From Thamnaconus septentrionalis (Eukaryota > Chordata > Actinopteri > Tetraodontiformes > Monacanthidae): DNA of 64,000 nucleotides. The stretch is taken from contig CM020505.1 in the NCBI GenBank assembly GCA_009823395.1, forward strand, positions 8,306,129-8,370,128. The letters are read 5' to 3'. A program made the translations under genes and the position numbers. Positions 41,801 to 49,489 of the stretch are shown piece after piece; within the stretch, counting starts at the first letter, position 1, and the number at the start of each line of letters is the position of its first letter. The notes beneath the pieces are model-generated. The model was not told where the DNA came from. It saw only the letters and a program-made list of their open reading frames with translations, and ran no database searches.

Positions 41801-44800
41801 GAAAAGGCACCAAATAGTCCAGGCCGACGCCGGGCGAGAGCGTCGGGAAAACACAGCGTTCCCTTAAGAAGGCGGCCCTTTGGTGTTTTTAGTAAGCCGG
41901 AGGGAATTGTTCATTGTGGGCTGATATTGGTAACCCTCTTAGGCAAAGCTAGTCCGTGGGCCGGCCCCGAGGGCTCATTTCAAGTGCTTAGTGCTCGTTT
42001 GGAGCTTTGTCACCCCCTCGCCCTGTTGCCAGCACCCCCCCACCCCTCCCAGCCCCTCTGGCGGTGCGGGAGCGAGGCCCAGGCCCAGGCCCAGGCCCAG
42101 GCCCAGGCCCAGGCCCAGGCCTCTTATCTTTCACCCCCTGTCTGTCGGGGACACGCTGACGCTAACACGGCGCGCCTCGCACACTCGCGCACACGTGCAC
42201 ACTCGCGCTGACATTGCGGCCAGCGATCCATTTTCACCGCCCGGTGAATTGCCGCCGATGGTCTCTGTTCTTTTTGTTGTTTTTATATATATTCCCCCCT
42301 CCATTCACTCCCATTCAACACCCCCCTGCCTCCGCTACCCCCCCCCCCCCCACTTCCTCCACCAAGGTTGCCAGGCAGCGGGAGAAAGACTTTGCACACA
42401 TATACACCCCGCGATGCCTCTGAGGGTTTTCCGGATGTCCTTGTTTACATCGCGGAGCGTGCGACTCGCAGGGAAGCCGCCTCGCAGCCTCGCTGGGTGT
42501 GTCGGTGTGAATCCCACGCTGACCTCCATTCAAGCGGCGTCAATGCAAAATGTTCGCGCCGGCGCCCCCCGCGGCCGACCCTTCGCCAACATGGGCTCGC
42601 CTCACCTTTTCCATTCTGTGGTTCAAAAGCCCCCCGCCCCAGTTATTAGGTCGCCGTGATAGTTTTAGCAGCGACGTTAATTTACGATGCGTTAGTGGGG
42701 AATGCGTGGTTATTATGGCCTCAATAACCAATAGGGCCTCTATTATGGGCTGCGGCTGATGTGCTGGATGATTGTTGACTGCTCCCCGACTCTCTCCTCC
42801 CTCTGTGTGTGTCAAACCAATCGATTGGTTTTGTCTGCTCTTCCCTCCAACTTTGATGTTACCATTGATTGTTCTCATCTGTCCTGAACTCGGAGGTTAG
42901 AGGAGCTGCGCTGCACTTCTGGATTGCTTTGACCTTCGCTCCGCACATGCTCAGTGGGTTTACGCCGTCCGGAGCCAAACGGATACGGTGAAGCCGGGCC
43001 CGTGGGTGCACGACAGCCAGACAGTGTACTTTCTTTTCCCTTTTTTTTTTTTTTTTTCCCTCTTCCCCCCCCTCCCCCGTTACTCTCCCACTGAGGATGA
43101 TGTATATGTGATTGATTTTTCACCGACCCCTCTCTCCACCATCTTTCCGCTGCGGTGCACTAAGCAGGACTGAGTCCAGGGTTGATCAATGCATTGTTTT
43201 TCTTTTTCAATCACACTCGAATGAGCTGCAGACACGAAAGGTTATGCAGGTGAGCTTCTGCAGGCCCCCTTAAGGCCGACGCTGGAGTTTTCACGTGGGC
43301 GCGTGTGTGTGTGTGTGTGTGTGTGCGGGGTGCATCGAGGAGGCGAAATTAACACATTCATCACGCGCATTTCGAACAATTTTGATCAACTTCCCGCGGC
43401 GCCTCAGGTCTATTTGGGCTGATGATGAATTTCTTGCCGTTTCTCACAGTGGGAATCTTCCGTCTGCGCCGTTCCAAGTTCCTTTTGTAACCCAAGCCGT
43501 GCCATCCTACTCTAAATTATAGGTCCCTTCACAATGTCTCGGCGCTCACCTGCGCCACATAATCTGCAGCTGCGCGAAAAGCCGCTCCTCTTGTTCCGTC
43601 GACTTGCTCGACAAGTAGCGCGCCGACGCACGCTAACGCACGCACACACACACACAATTGTTCAAGAGAGGGGAGACAAATAGCTGAGGCGTGACGCGGC
43701 TGCGACCTGTTAGCCAGTGGGAAGAGGACGGCGGTGCCTTGAGTGATGCGCTGTGTCTCATCCGTGTGGATGCTCCTTTAAAAAAATATATATATATTTT
43801 CAGCCAAAGGAGGAAGGAAGCCGTCTGCCCTGCAGGGACGAACCTCGCCGCGTTGTCCCGAATAATCTCTTAGTAATGACGCCGTTAAAACCCTGTACCC
43901 AAAACGCCTTGTCATTAGGAGGAAGATAAGTATCTGCTGGGAGTGGAGGGGCTCTCCCAAAGCTGCACGGCTGGAGGGGCGCGAGGAAGCGGGCGGCCGA
44001 GGCGGATTTGGAGGGCTGGGCCGGGGACGCGGGGCTGCGACCGGCGGGTGTCGGGTGTCAGGCTGGATTCTTTCAGGGGGGCAAATTAAAGGGTTTAACG
44101 AGCTCCCATCCAGCCTCCTCCAGAGATACTTGAGCAGCGCGCTCCTCCACGCCATTGTCCGACCCACACTTGACTCCGGAGCTGCTCCTGGAGGACACCT
44201 CCCACCCCTCCCTCCCTCGCTCCCTCCCTCGCACCTCTTCACAACCTCTTCAGGGCTTTGATTGAGCGGCCGTTTGGCCGCAGCTCGCCGAGAGGGAGCC
44301 CAGCTCCGTCCGTCAGCCCCTTCTTAAGCTCTCCAGCAGTCTGTATTGGCGGGGGTGATGGGGTGGTGGTGGTGGTGGTGGTGGCGGCGGCGGCGGCGGC
44401 GAGTGAAGGAGGGCGCTATACACAAGTCGCTCTCATTAACCTCTTTGGTCTTTGTGCTTTTCTGCCGGGCACCGAGCTCCTCCACACGACGAGCTTTTAC
44501 GAGCCGCCGGCTGCTGAAAGGACTCGACTGCAGCGACTTCAGCCGCCCGCTGAACCTTGTTTTCTTAATATTAATTGTTTCATTGTTGTTGCTTCGCTTC
44601 GTTTTGGAGGTTGTTTTTTTTTTTTGGTGTCTTTTGTCTCGATTGCTTCTCTTTAGCGTGGACTCAACACTGTGTGACAAAAGCAGCCCTACCTCGCGCT
44701 CGCTCGCTCGCTCGCTCGCACACATTCCCCGTGAGCTGTAACAGACCTAAAGCTCTCTCAAGCATCTAAACAGCGCGCTAGCAGGTTTTACTCCAGCAGT

Positions 44801-45136
44801 GCGGTGGTGGTGGGCGGGGGGGGGGGGGGGGGTCAGCGTCTAATGCAATTTCCAGCCCTCCCCACCCCTTCCGAAAAAGGCTTCTCCCGTGAATACACGC
44901 GGCCGAAGTCAACTGTACTGTGCCACGCATTCTCTTGTCGCTAACGCCACCCCCCTCTCTCTCTCTCTACCTCCCCCGCCCCCCTCCCCCACCCGTGACT
45001 CCCGCAGCGGCTGCACTTGCCTCCAGACCTGTCTGAGACGGTGAGCCGTGTGAGCAGGGCCGAGCTGGCAGGAGCGAGCGCGGCGGCTTCAGCCTGTGGC
45101 TCTGGAACTTCCAGCAACAAACACCTGGACTTCTAG
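1355..45136 (+). CDS. elp4: Elongator complex subunit Elp4, C-terminal 251 residues (partial gene, six exons)
   Basis: Spliced CDS: 1355-1491, 4544-4628, 7101-7289, 12601-12709, 15204-15310, 45008-45136, stop TAG. All junctions are AG/GT and phases join without a break. The product matches the second half of vertebrate ELP4: [66 protein letters not shown] and terminal HLDF. Elp4 forms a RecA-fold hexameric ring with Elp5 and Elp6; in Elongator this ring acts on tRNA during wobble-uridine modification (family knowledge). The N-terminal exons are outside the window. The gene converges on pax6, and its 29.7-kb last intron is where other vertebrates keep distal PAX6 enhancers. Exon numbers assume the ten-exon human gene. 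Confidence 0.95.
1492..4543. other. elp4 intron 5
   Basis: AT-rich near 1800-2050, with GC-rich unique sequence at 3750-4060. A TAAT-rich block at 4080-4345 has several ATTA/TTAAT cores and looks like a candidate conserved non-coding element. No exon was seen. Confidence 0.5.
4080..4345. promoter_or_regulatory. candidate conserved non-coding element in elp4 intron 5
   Basis: Unique, balanced-composition sequence with clustered homeodomain cores (GATTAAAC, GTTAATTTAA, CATTAATTG, AAATTAATTGG) around a short C-tract. No ORF. The inference rests on composition and on the locus only. Confidence 0.3.
4544..4628 (+). CDS. elp4: elp4 coding exon (human exon 6 equivalent)
   Basis: 85 nt, acceptor tccacag, donor GTAAGA. 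It encodes [29 protein letters not shown], matching human [20 protein letters not shown] with conservative changes. It ends on a whole codon (phase 0). Confidence 0.92.
4629..7100. other. elp4 intron 6
   Basis: Contains a (CA)n stub near 4690-4708, a (TCTG)12 tract and (CA)n at 6054-6077. No exon or RNA gene was recognised. Confidence 0.5.
5685..5734. repeat. (TCTG)n tetranucleotide microsatellite
   Basis: About 12 uninterrupted TCTG units. The long frames across it are repeat artefacts. Confidence 0.95.
7101..7289 (+). CDS. elp4: elp4 coding exon (human exon 7 equivalent)
   Basis: 189 nt (63 codons) with acceptor cattcatag and donor GTAAGA. Key stretches are [36 protein letters not shown] and VPSHLIQ, which match the core of the RecA-like fold in human ELP4 (NILRIGIQNLGSPLWGDD, LRGLLRTSL, MPTHLIQ). 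The phase is 0 at both ends. Confidence 0.95.
8046..8140. repeat. (GTGC)n-(GT)n compound microsatellite
   Basis: Roughly eleven GTGC units run into a GT array, then a second imperfect GTGC/GT stretch. Confidence 0.95.
8850..9060. promoter_or_regulatory. candidate conserved non-coding element in elp4 intron 7
   Basis: Unique sequence between simple repeats with ATGACCTAATGATGAG, GATAATTAGCTTAGTTAA and a CATTTAAAAAATTGACATG stretch. No coding potential. Proposed from composition and TAAT content only. Confidence 0.3.
9545..9627. repeat. (TG)n microsatellite
   Basis: About 41 perfect TG units. Confidence 0.97.
12516..12594. repeat. CT-rich tract upstream of an elp4 exon
   Basis: (CT)n with CCCT interruptions ending at the acceptor of the 12601 exon. 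It doubles as an unusually long polypyrimidine tract. Confidence 0.85.
12601..12709 (+). CDS. elp4: elp4 coding exon (human exon 8 equivalent)
   Basis: 109 nt, preceded by a 75-nt CT tract and cttgcag acceptor, followed by GTGAGA. It encodes [20 protein letters not shown], then [16 protein letters not shown], nearly identical to human [20 protein letters not shown]. The final G begins the Gly codon completed in the next exon. Confidence 0.95.
12710..15203. other. elp4 intron 8
   Basis: Contains (CA)n-like sequence at 12735-12840, a (CT)n array, C/T-rich low-complexity sequence at 13,000-13,740, and a GT array at 14,165-14,220. No exon was seen. Confidence 0.5.
13071..13123. repeat. (CT)n microsatellite
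   Basis: About 24 CT units in a C/T-rich stretch. The Ser/Leu frames across it are artefacts. Confidence 0.95.
15204..15310 (+). CDS. elp4: elp4 coding exon (human exon 9 equivalent)
   Basis: 107 nt, acceptor tttgcag, donor GTACTT. It reads (G)[19 protein letters not shown], then [16 protein letters not shown], matching human IHIRQIPRLNNLI and [14 protein letters not shown]. It is followed by the 29.7-kb terminal intron. Confidence 0.95.
16470..16760. promoter_or_regulatory. candidate conserved non-coding element, elp4 last intron
   Basis: Unique sequence with GATAATTATTTGCCGTAATTATC, two near-identical TAATTAT cores about ten bases apart, then GC-balanced sequence to TTACATTATCATTACC. No ORF of note. 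Confidence 0.3.
20715..21257. mobile_element. non-autonomous terminal-inverted-repeat transposon (MITE), copy 1
   Basis: About 540 bp, starting TAGCTGTGTTTCCATG and ending in the inverse form ATGAAATGCAGCT. It is clearly homologous over its full length to 53990-54525: both contain AAAATAAAAGCGATATTTC-like, CGTAATTCTCGT palindromic, CTCCTCCGTCCAAA, and CACGTCCGGTGACG segments. It has no coding capacity. Family unassigned; terminal TA could be a target duplication. Confidence 0.7.
22051..22437. mobile_element. Tc1/mariner-type MITE
   Basis: The left end TACACTGCCAGTCAAAGG and following TTTGGACACA are inverted at the right end (…TGTGTCCAAAC and TTTTGACTGGTAGTGTA). The element is bounded by TA, as expected of the Tc1/mariner superfamily. 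The interior is largely a (TA)n/(TG)n expansion and has no transposase. Confidence 0.8.
22151..22281. repeat. (TA)n/(TG)n microsatellite inside the Tc1-like element
   Basis: Alternating pyrimidine-purine run with a (TG)9 core and more than 30 TA units at the right. Confidence 0.95.
23529..23551. repeat. poly(A) tract
   Basis: About 23 A residues. No retroposon body was recognised upstream. Confidence 0.85.
26354..26690 (+). mobile_element. degraded 5' end of a hAT-superfamily element
   Basis: Begins CAGTGTTTCTCAAAGTGG, the typical CAGTG-TTCTCAA terminus of hAT (Charlie-like) transposons. A short frame at 26548-26679 starts [14 protein letters not shown], resembling the start of ZBED/hAT transposases, and stops after 43 codons. 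No matching right end was found, so it is a truncated remnant. Confidence 0.45.
26995..27250. promoter_or_regulatory. candidate conserved non-coding element, elp4 last intron
   Basis: Unique block with TCTTAATTACCGG, a mirrored CCGGTAAT, CAGATATCAGCCATTAG, CTGATTGGCTG and GGTGATAAAG. The attaccgg/ccggtaat arms (27006-27013 and 27020-27027) form an inverted repeat around a six-base spacer. Confidence 0.35.
27890..28340. promoter_or_regulatory. candidate conserved non-coding element, elp4 last intron
   Basis: Unique sequence with GATAATACTGCCATTATTAG, GGAAATTAGAAATGAGC and a final CCTCTAATTGGAATG stretch. No repeat match inside the window and no credible coding frame. Confidence 0.3.
30641..31112. 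mobile_element. hAT-type MITE with 8-bp target-site duplication
   Basis: The left end CAGGGAAGTCCGATAATATC is inverted at the right end (…CAATATCGGACACCACTG). Flanks are atgaagat (30633-30640) and atgacgat (31113-31120), seven of eight matching, as in hAT insertions. The interior repeats tatcggtat-type motifs and encodes nothing. Confidence 0.8.
31183..31305 (+). repeat. dispersed teleost repeat fragment ('ccatccattttctatac' family), copy 1
   Basis: Begins ATTCCATCCATCCATTTTCT and continues ATACCTGCTTCTTCC, CTATCCCAGCTGGGATAG and ACTGGACAAGTCCCCAG. This type is very common in spiny-rayed fish genomes; its exact class was not determined. It shares the start with 56748-56957 and, more weakly, with 41063-41240. 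Confidence 0.6.
32766..32826. repeat. (GT)n microsatellite
   Basis: About 30 GT units. Confidence 0.97.
33545..33870. promoter_or_regulatory. strong candidate enhancer block, elp4 last intron
   Basis: About 325 bp of unique, non-repetitive sequence just after a poly(A) run. It contains the palindrome GCATAATATTATGC (33567-33580), GGGGTAATTGGTG, CACACAATTACTG, TGCTAATGGTGCATTATTC and AGGGTAATTGAGG. The density of homeodomain cores and lack of repeats fit a deeply conserved pax6 enhancer. Which named element it is cannot be told by eye. Confidence 0.4.
34190..34560. promoter_or_regulatory. strong candidate enhancer block, elp4 last intron
   Basis: Unique sequence centred on the 16-bp perfect palindrome ATCTGTAATTACAGAT (34224-34239), followed by AGTTTAATGGGAG, TTTTGCATGATAATTAAACG, ATCTGCAAATGAG (octamer-like) and TTTATGATTAACTTTATTA. 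No ORF. It has the homeodomain and POU-type site mix expected of a developmental enhancer. Confidence 0.4.
35859..35888. repeat. poly(T) tract
   Basis: Thirty T residues in a row. No retroposon body was identified next to it. Confidence 0.9.
40600..40880. promoter_or_regulatory. candidate conserved non-coding element, elp4 last intron
   Basis: Unique sequence with AAGTATTATTTAAAATTTC, CCCAATAATGGGG, CACCTCATTATGTGG and GAAGTTAATACTTGCC. Repeat-free over about 280 bp. Confidence 0.3.
41063..41240. repeat. dispersed repeat fragment containing a long hairpin
   Basis: Starts GTCTATTCATCCATCCAG and contains CGCTGCTTATC.TGCACTCA, reminiscent of the copy at 31183. At 41112-41140 and 41155-41183 it has 29-bp inverted arms (27 of 29 matching) around a 14-base loop. 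Confidence 0.6.
41415..41720. promoter_or_regulatory. candidate conserved non-coding element, elp4 last intron
   Basis: Unique sequence with GGGCTAATCTGATTGGAAC, CGTTAAATTAGCGCCTAATAC and CAGTCATTAGGAAG. Confidence 0.3.
42075..42122. repeat. (AGGCCC)8 hexanucleotide repeat
   Basis: Eight perfect AGGCCC units. Open frames across it read Ala-Gln or Pro-Arg repeats because six is a multiple of three; they are not genes. Confidence 0.95.
42640..42860. promoter_or_regulatory. candidate conserved non-coding element, elp4 last intron
   Basis: Unique block with CCAGTTATTAGGTCG, GACGTTAATTTACGATGC, GGTTATTATGGCC, TCAATAACCAATAGGG and CTATTATGGGC, several ATTA cores in regular order, then ACCAATCGATTGG palindromic sequence near 42818. 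Confidence 0.35.
44361..44402. repeat. (GGT)n-(GGC)n trinucleotide repeat
   Basis: Runs of GGT then GGC near the end of the elp4 last intron. Trp and Arg homopolymer frames here are artefacts. Confidence 0.9.
45008..45136 (+). CDS. elp4: elp4 terminal coding exon (human exon 10 equivalent)
   Basis: 129 nt of coding sequence after acceptor cccgcag. It reads [20 protein letters not shown], then an Ala/Ser-rich stretch and NKHLDF-stop (TAG at 45134-45136). Human ELP4 also begins this exon [16 protein letters not shown] and ends KKHLDF. The middle ([16 protein letters not shown]) differs from human in sequence and length. Confidence 0.95.
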   Translation, partial: RLHLPPDLSETVSRVSRAELAGASAAASACGSGTSSNKHLDF

Positions 45137-46175
45137 AGCGCCCCCACACTGTCGCCACGGGCAACCGCCGGCAACCTGGACGGCCGAAGCGTTGCCCTCT
45201 TTTAGCGTGCGTCGCCAAACGGGGCGGCGGGGGCGGGGGGGGCACTGGTTCGCCCACGTCACGTCAAGCGCGATGGCTCGTGCGGCCGTCGCCACCTGCC
45301 AAGTGTCCTCGCCGGCGGCCGAAGAATCTCCGAGTCCCAAGGAGCTGCTCTCTGCCATCAGCAAAGCCTCCGCTTTTGTTTTTTTGTTGTTTTTTTTTGG
45401 TTTGTTGGTTTGATTTCAAATATTTGTGCATCCTCAGCGGGGAGTGGCGTGTGACGAGGTGACTTCACTCGTGTCATTATTGCTCCAGTGTCTCTGGGTT
45501 TGCCTTGCTGTCAATGGAACGTTGCGTTACTTGTCAGTGTTTTGCTCCTTGGCCTCCGTGCACGCTCGCTGTCAAGCGTCCAGGACTGTTAAATCAACCA
45601 CCCAGCAAACCATTTTTCACACGCTCAAAAACTGATGGGACTGTAATCGCCACGAGGGGCTTCACTCTTTTTTTTTTAAGCATTGTGTCATCATGTGTTC
45701 TTTTTGTATCTCACTGTCACTGGATCAGATTCCCATTGGATCAGAGCTGTAGTCATCATTTACACCTGTGTGCTAGCTCTGATGTTTACTTCTTCATCCC
45801 AGTGTGGCTGCACTTTTCTGTGAATGGAAGCTGCTCCTGGTACCAGTGTGTGCCAGTGCTCGTCCATTATTTGCTGTGCAGTACGTGTTGCTTTGCTGCT
45901 TTTCTTTTGATTAAAATATTTAAAAAAAAAACACAATCAAACAATGGGTTTGTCAAAATTCAAGCCAATTCAGTTCAATTTTTTGTTGTTGTTTTTTATA
46001 TTTTTTTTTTCATCAATGTCACCGTCACTGTGTTTACTAAATACACTTTTTTTGTTAATTACTTTTTTTAGATTTTGGCTTAAAAAAATCACCTGTATTT
46101 CTCAAATGATACTTTTTACACTTAATGCAATGACCCCTTTGTTTGCTTAACAAAATAAAAGGAAGTGAGAACACC
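45137..46175 (+). other. elp4: probable elp4 3' untranslated region
   Basis: Sequence after the elp4 stop has no further exon-like open frame. Candidate poly(A) signals are ATTAAA at 45910-45915 and AATAAA at 46154-46159; the extent is set by the second and is uncertain. The 45714-45960 part is duplicated at 46991-47221. Confidence 0.4.
45714..45960 (+). repeat. 240-bp direct duplication, copy 1
   Basis: From CTGTCACTGGATCAGATTCC to AACAATGGGTTTGTCAAAAT it repeats nearly base for base at 46991-47221. Differences are a few substitutions and a short extra stretch near 45876-45890. Confidence 0.9.
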
Positions 46176-46198
46176 TGCAACTTTCTTCTTGTCATTGT

Positions 46199-46232
46199 TA
46201 TTACTACTACTACTACTACTACTACTACTATT
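46199..46232. repeat. (TAC)n trinucleotide repeat
   Basis: About ten TAC/ACT units. Confidence 0.9.
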
Positions 46233-46653
46233 CCATGCGAGTGACCCCTGGTCTCCCTCACTGGTTCCAGGTAGGAACTTGAGGTGGTTTGGTGGGGGGG
46301 TGGTTGCCTCCGTCCGACCCCCTGCCCTGAGTCAGTGGCGGCGAGTGACGTGCGCCTCCAGTGAGCTGCTGCAGTGCTGTGCGGGAATGTGGGCAGAGGG
46401 TGGGAGAGCTGGATGTGGGTGCAGGCTTCACACCTCATCAGGCATGTTTGCTGGATGAGCTGCTCCGCCATGACAAGCCCAAAAGAACAAATTAGGTCAA
46501 ACGGTGACACGGAGAAACGGAGAAAAACAAGATGAAAAATTAAATGTTTCATTGCTGTTGTGCTGCGAGTCGGCTGCCAGGGCCGGTCGAAGGCTTCCTG
46601 CGCACCGAGTGCAGCAGGAGCTGGGAGAGAGCGGCGTGCCACTTGACACTCTG

Positions 46654-46654
<1 letters not shown>

Positions 46655-46710
<56 letters not shown>

Positions 46711-46748
46711 CGGTGAGCTCTGATGTCATGCGAAGGAGGGAATGAGGT

Positions 46749-46798
<50 letters not shown>
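46655..46798. repeat. (TG)n … (CA)n inverted microsatellite pair
   Basis: (TG)n with a short (AG)n tail at 46655-46710 and (CA)n at 46750-46798, about 40 bp apart. The two arrays are mutually complementary. Confidence 0.95.
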
Positions 46799-46801
<3 letters not shown>

Positions 46802-46990
46802 TTACACAGGTGAGCCAAAGCTTGTGTTTTCAGATTTAAAAAAAACAACAACTCCTCTGTGACATATTCAGGGTGCACTTCTAAGGTGGATTAGAAAAGA
46901 GCAAGAAAGTCATTTTGACATGTTCACATTTGTCGCATTTCCAGGACGTGTTTTCCACGCCTGCCGTGACCCGCGAGTCCACACGGATCT

Positions 46991-47221
46991 CTGTCACTGG
47001 ATCAGATTCCCATTGGATCAGAGTGGTAGTCATCATTTACACCTGTGTGCTAGTTCCGATATTTGCTTCTTCAATCAAGTGTGGCTGCACTTTTCTGTGA
47101 ATAGAAGCTGCTCCTGGTACCAGTGTGTGCCAGTGCACGTCCATTATGTTGCTTTGCTGCTTTTTCTTTTGATTAAAATATATTTTTTTAAAAACAATCA
47201 AACAATGGGTTTGTCAAAATT
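46991..47221 (+). repeat. 240-bp direct duplication, copy 2
   Basis: Second copy, in the same orientation, 1.28 kb from the first. Shared landmarks are ACCTGTGTGCTAG, GTGTGGCTGCACTTTTCTG, GCTGCTCCTGGTACCAG and CTTTTGATTAAAATAT. It lies in intergenic sequence past the likely elp4 3' end. Confidence 0.9.
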
Positions 47222-47689
47222 GTCACCATCAGCCCCGCTGCCCCTTTGTAATCACTTTGAGTGGGTTGTTTGAGACACTGTCACTGTGGAGCCTCACAGT
47301 CCGATGGAAAACACTGCAGACACACTCGCCCCCTTTTACACATCAATATGATGATATTTGTTTTTTTGGTTTTAGAAAAAAAAATAATGCATTTTTCTAT
47401 TATAGTATAGTATATTTGGTTTGCCTTCATGATGGCAACAAAAACACAGCAGCAACACACAGGCTGAACATCTCACACATTTTGGAGGAGCCACTTATTG
47501 AGCGCCTGACTTTGCTTTTGGCAAAATAAAAGGCCTTTAGGTGTGTGTGTGTGTGTGTGTGTGCGACATTGCTGGTGGGTTTCAAGTTTTTGCAAAAAAA
47601 AAAAAAAGTCTTCAGACTCTTCCAAAACTTTCCCCTCCTAAATCTTCCCTGCAGGCATCGCCTGACTTGTTCGGAAAGTCGCTCCGGCC

Positions 47690-48130
47690 TTTTCATCCTG
47701 AAGCTGTGTATAATTCAGAGCGCCGCTAATTGCAAGCCTCTCTCGCACGTAGAATCTCCGTTTCCTTCTCTCTGCGTAATTATTAATGCTTCTCCTCTGT
47801 CTCAGATGCAGTCGCCTAACCTGTTTCTCCCCTGCTCCCCCCTCCCCCTCCCCTTCCCCCTCCTCACACCTCCAAAAAAAAAAAAAAAATGCAGCGTTCC
47901 TTCTCCTGCGCGTGAGATAAACCGTCTTAAACGAATCGAGAAATTGCATTATCCCCGGGAACTGAAGAAATGGGGAGAGCAGAGTCGTGAGGGTGATCAA
48001 TGCTCGGAATTAGGACGGGTCTCTGGGAAACCTGGGGTCGGACGTGTTCGTTCAGTTCCAATGCAAAATGTATTTGCCTGCCGCTCCCAGCTGCGTGAAT
48101 GTTACCTGACCTCGCTCTCTCTCGGATATC
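47690..48130. promoter_or_regulatory. candidate conserved non-coding element between elp4 and pax6
   Basis: Unique blocks at 47700-47820 (CGCTAATTGCAAG, GCGTAATTATTAATGC) and 47920-48110 (GAAATTGCATTATCC, GGAATTAGGACGG), separated by a C-rich/poly(A) spacer. No exon was seen. Confidence 0.35.
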
Positions 48131-48165
48131 CTTTCCTCTTAGATGCTCGTGCTCTCTCTGGCTCC

Positions 48166-48166
<1 letters not shown>

Positions 48167-48200
<34 letters not shown>
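48167..48200. repeat. (CA)n microsatellite
   Basis: About 17 CA units. Confidence 0.95.
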
Positions 48201-48203
<3 letters not shown>

Positions 48204-48303
48204 CAAAATCCCCTGCTGAGGCAGCAAGTGAAGCAAAATAACTCACTCTGCCACACAATCGCTCCTTTGCCTCGCTCTAGGCCCTGACTGCTTTATTCCA
48301 TGA

Positions 48304-48413
<110 letters not shown>

Positions 48414-48809
48414 CCTCCTCCTCATCGGCGCTGTATTTTTTATTTATTTTTTCATACCGTCGTAACTTTGCTACAACATGAGCCAGCGATGGTGAATTGC
48501 TTGACCTTTCACATTGTGAGGCGGTGTTGTGCTGTGTGGTCCGTGTCGACTCGGTTCAGCCCCGTATATCAGCAGAGGTCTGTTAATGCGGCCGCCTTTT
48601 GTTTGGTGGGAATCGGAGGTGTTGTGCGCGCACATTGCGTGTCCCCATTCTGGAATTTGTATTCAGAATGCAGATTCTTTTTTTGTTCTTTTTTCTCTCT
48701 CTCTGGCTGCCAGAGATGCTACACACAGCGTTACGAGACTGGTGTTGAATGCGTCGCAGAGATATGGAGCAAGCACTGAACAGGCCAAAAAGGGGAGGGG
48801 GGGGAAAGA

Positions 48810-49489
48810 CTTTCTTTAAGACACGATTCTTTTTACTGTACAAAATGTTTTTTATAGTTTTCACAAAATACATTTAGAAAGCTCCATTTTAAATAAAATT
48901 AAAATTGAAATATTTAAGAGACAGCGTGTAGACGTTTTTTTCATCTCAGAAGCATTGCTCAAGACGTAAACCCAGTGTGCGTCCATGTTCTACGTACACA
49001 CTGAAATAAAAATGCAAAAGAAAAGAATGTCTAAAGAGCATGACAGATGATGCTAGAAAAACCTTCCCATGGTCTTCAATTATAAATAAGGACTGCCGGG
49101 GTTTCGACTGCAGTCTCACAAACCCGAAGCCAATGTAATCAAACAGAACGTGTTTACAAAGATTTTGCAACACAAGACTAATAATTGAGAAAGAAAGAAA
49201 AAAACACTGTGTACTAGATGAAATACAAAGGCTTTGGTCTGTTTTACAATCAACAATGATTAAATCTGATATGTACTTGTAAACAACTGCCAAACACTTA
49301 AGTTTAAAACTCTGTCAAGCAATGTTTAATCATAATTATAGGAATTAAATATTTCTAGTTGCACAATTATTTTTTTTTTGACCATAGGACACTATAATAC
49401 AACTATAGCTAAGAGACAAATTGTACCTGACCCTAAAGAAATGTATTTTATGATGCATGGAACATTTATAGAATATTCTCAGGGGGGGA
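48810..49489 (-). other. AT-rich sequence, possible distal part of pax6 3'UTR
   Basis: Reading on the - strand it continues the low-GC, T-rich character of the 3'UTR to about 48,810, where GC-rich sequence resumes. It has ATTAAA-type variants but no clear AATAAA followed by a GT-rich element. Alternative: intergenic conserved sequence. Confidence 0.35.

Larger units (their letters stand above)
15311..45007. other. elp4 terminal intron, presumed pax6 downstream regulatory region
   Basis: This 29.7-kb intron splits FTIE from RLHLPP. I found no further exon of any gene in it. In human and zebrafish the equivalent intron carries distal PAX6 enhancers such as SIMO (established knowledge). Here, unique TAAT-rich blocks alternate with microsatellites and transposon remnants, listed separately. 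Individual enhancers cannot be named without alignment. Confidence 0.7.

Noticed and set aside
41991..42659. Open frame of 222 codons on the + strand
   Set aside because: It spans the (AGGCCC)8 hexamer repeat (Pro-Arg repeats) and GC-rich intron. No homology was recognised.
46055..46795. Open frame of 246 codons on the - strand
   Set aside because: It is Cys-Val and Thr-His repeats from the (CA)n/(TG)n arrays and a (TAC)n run; no protein-like composition between them.
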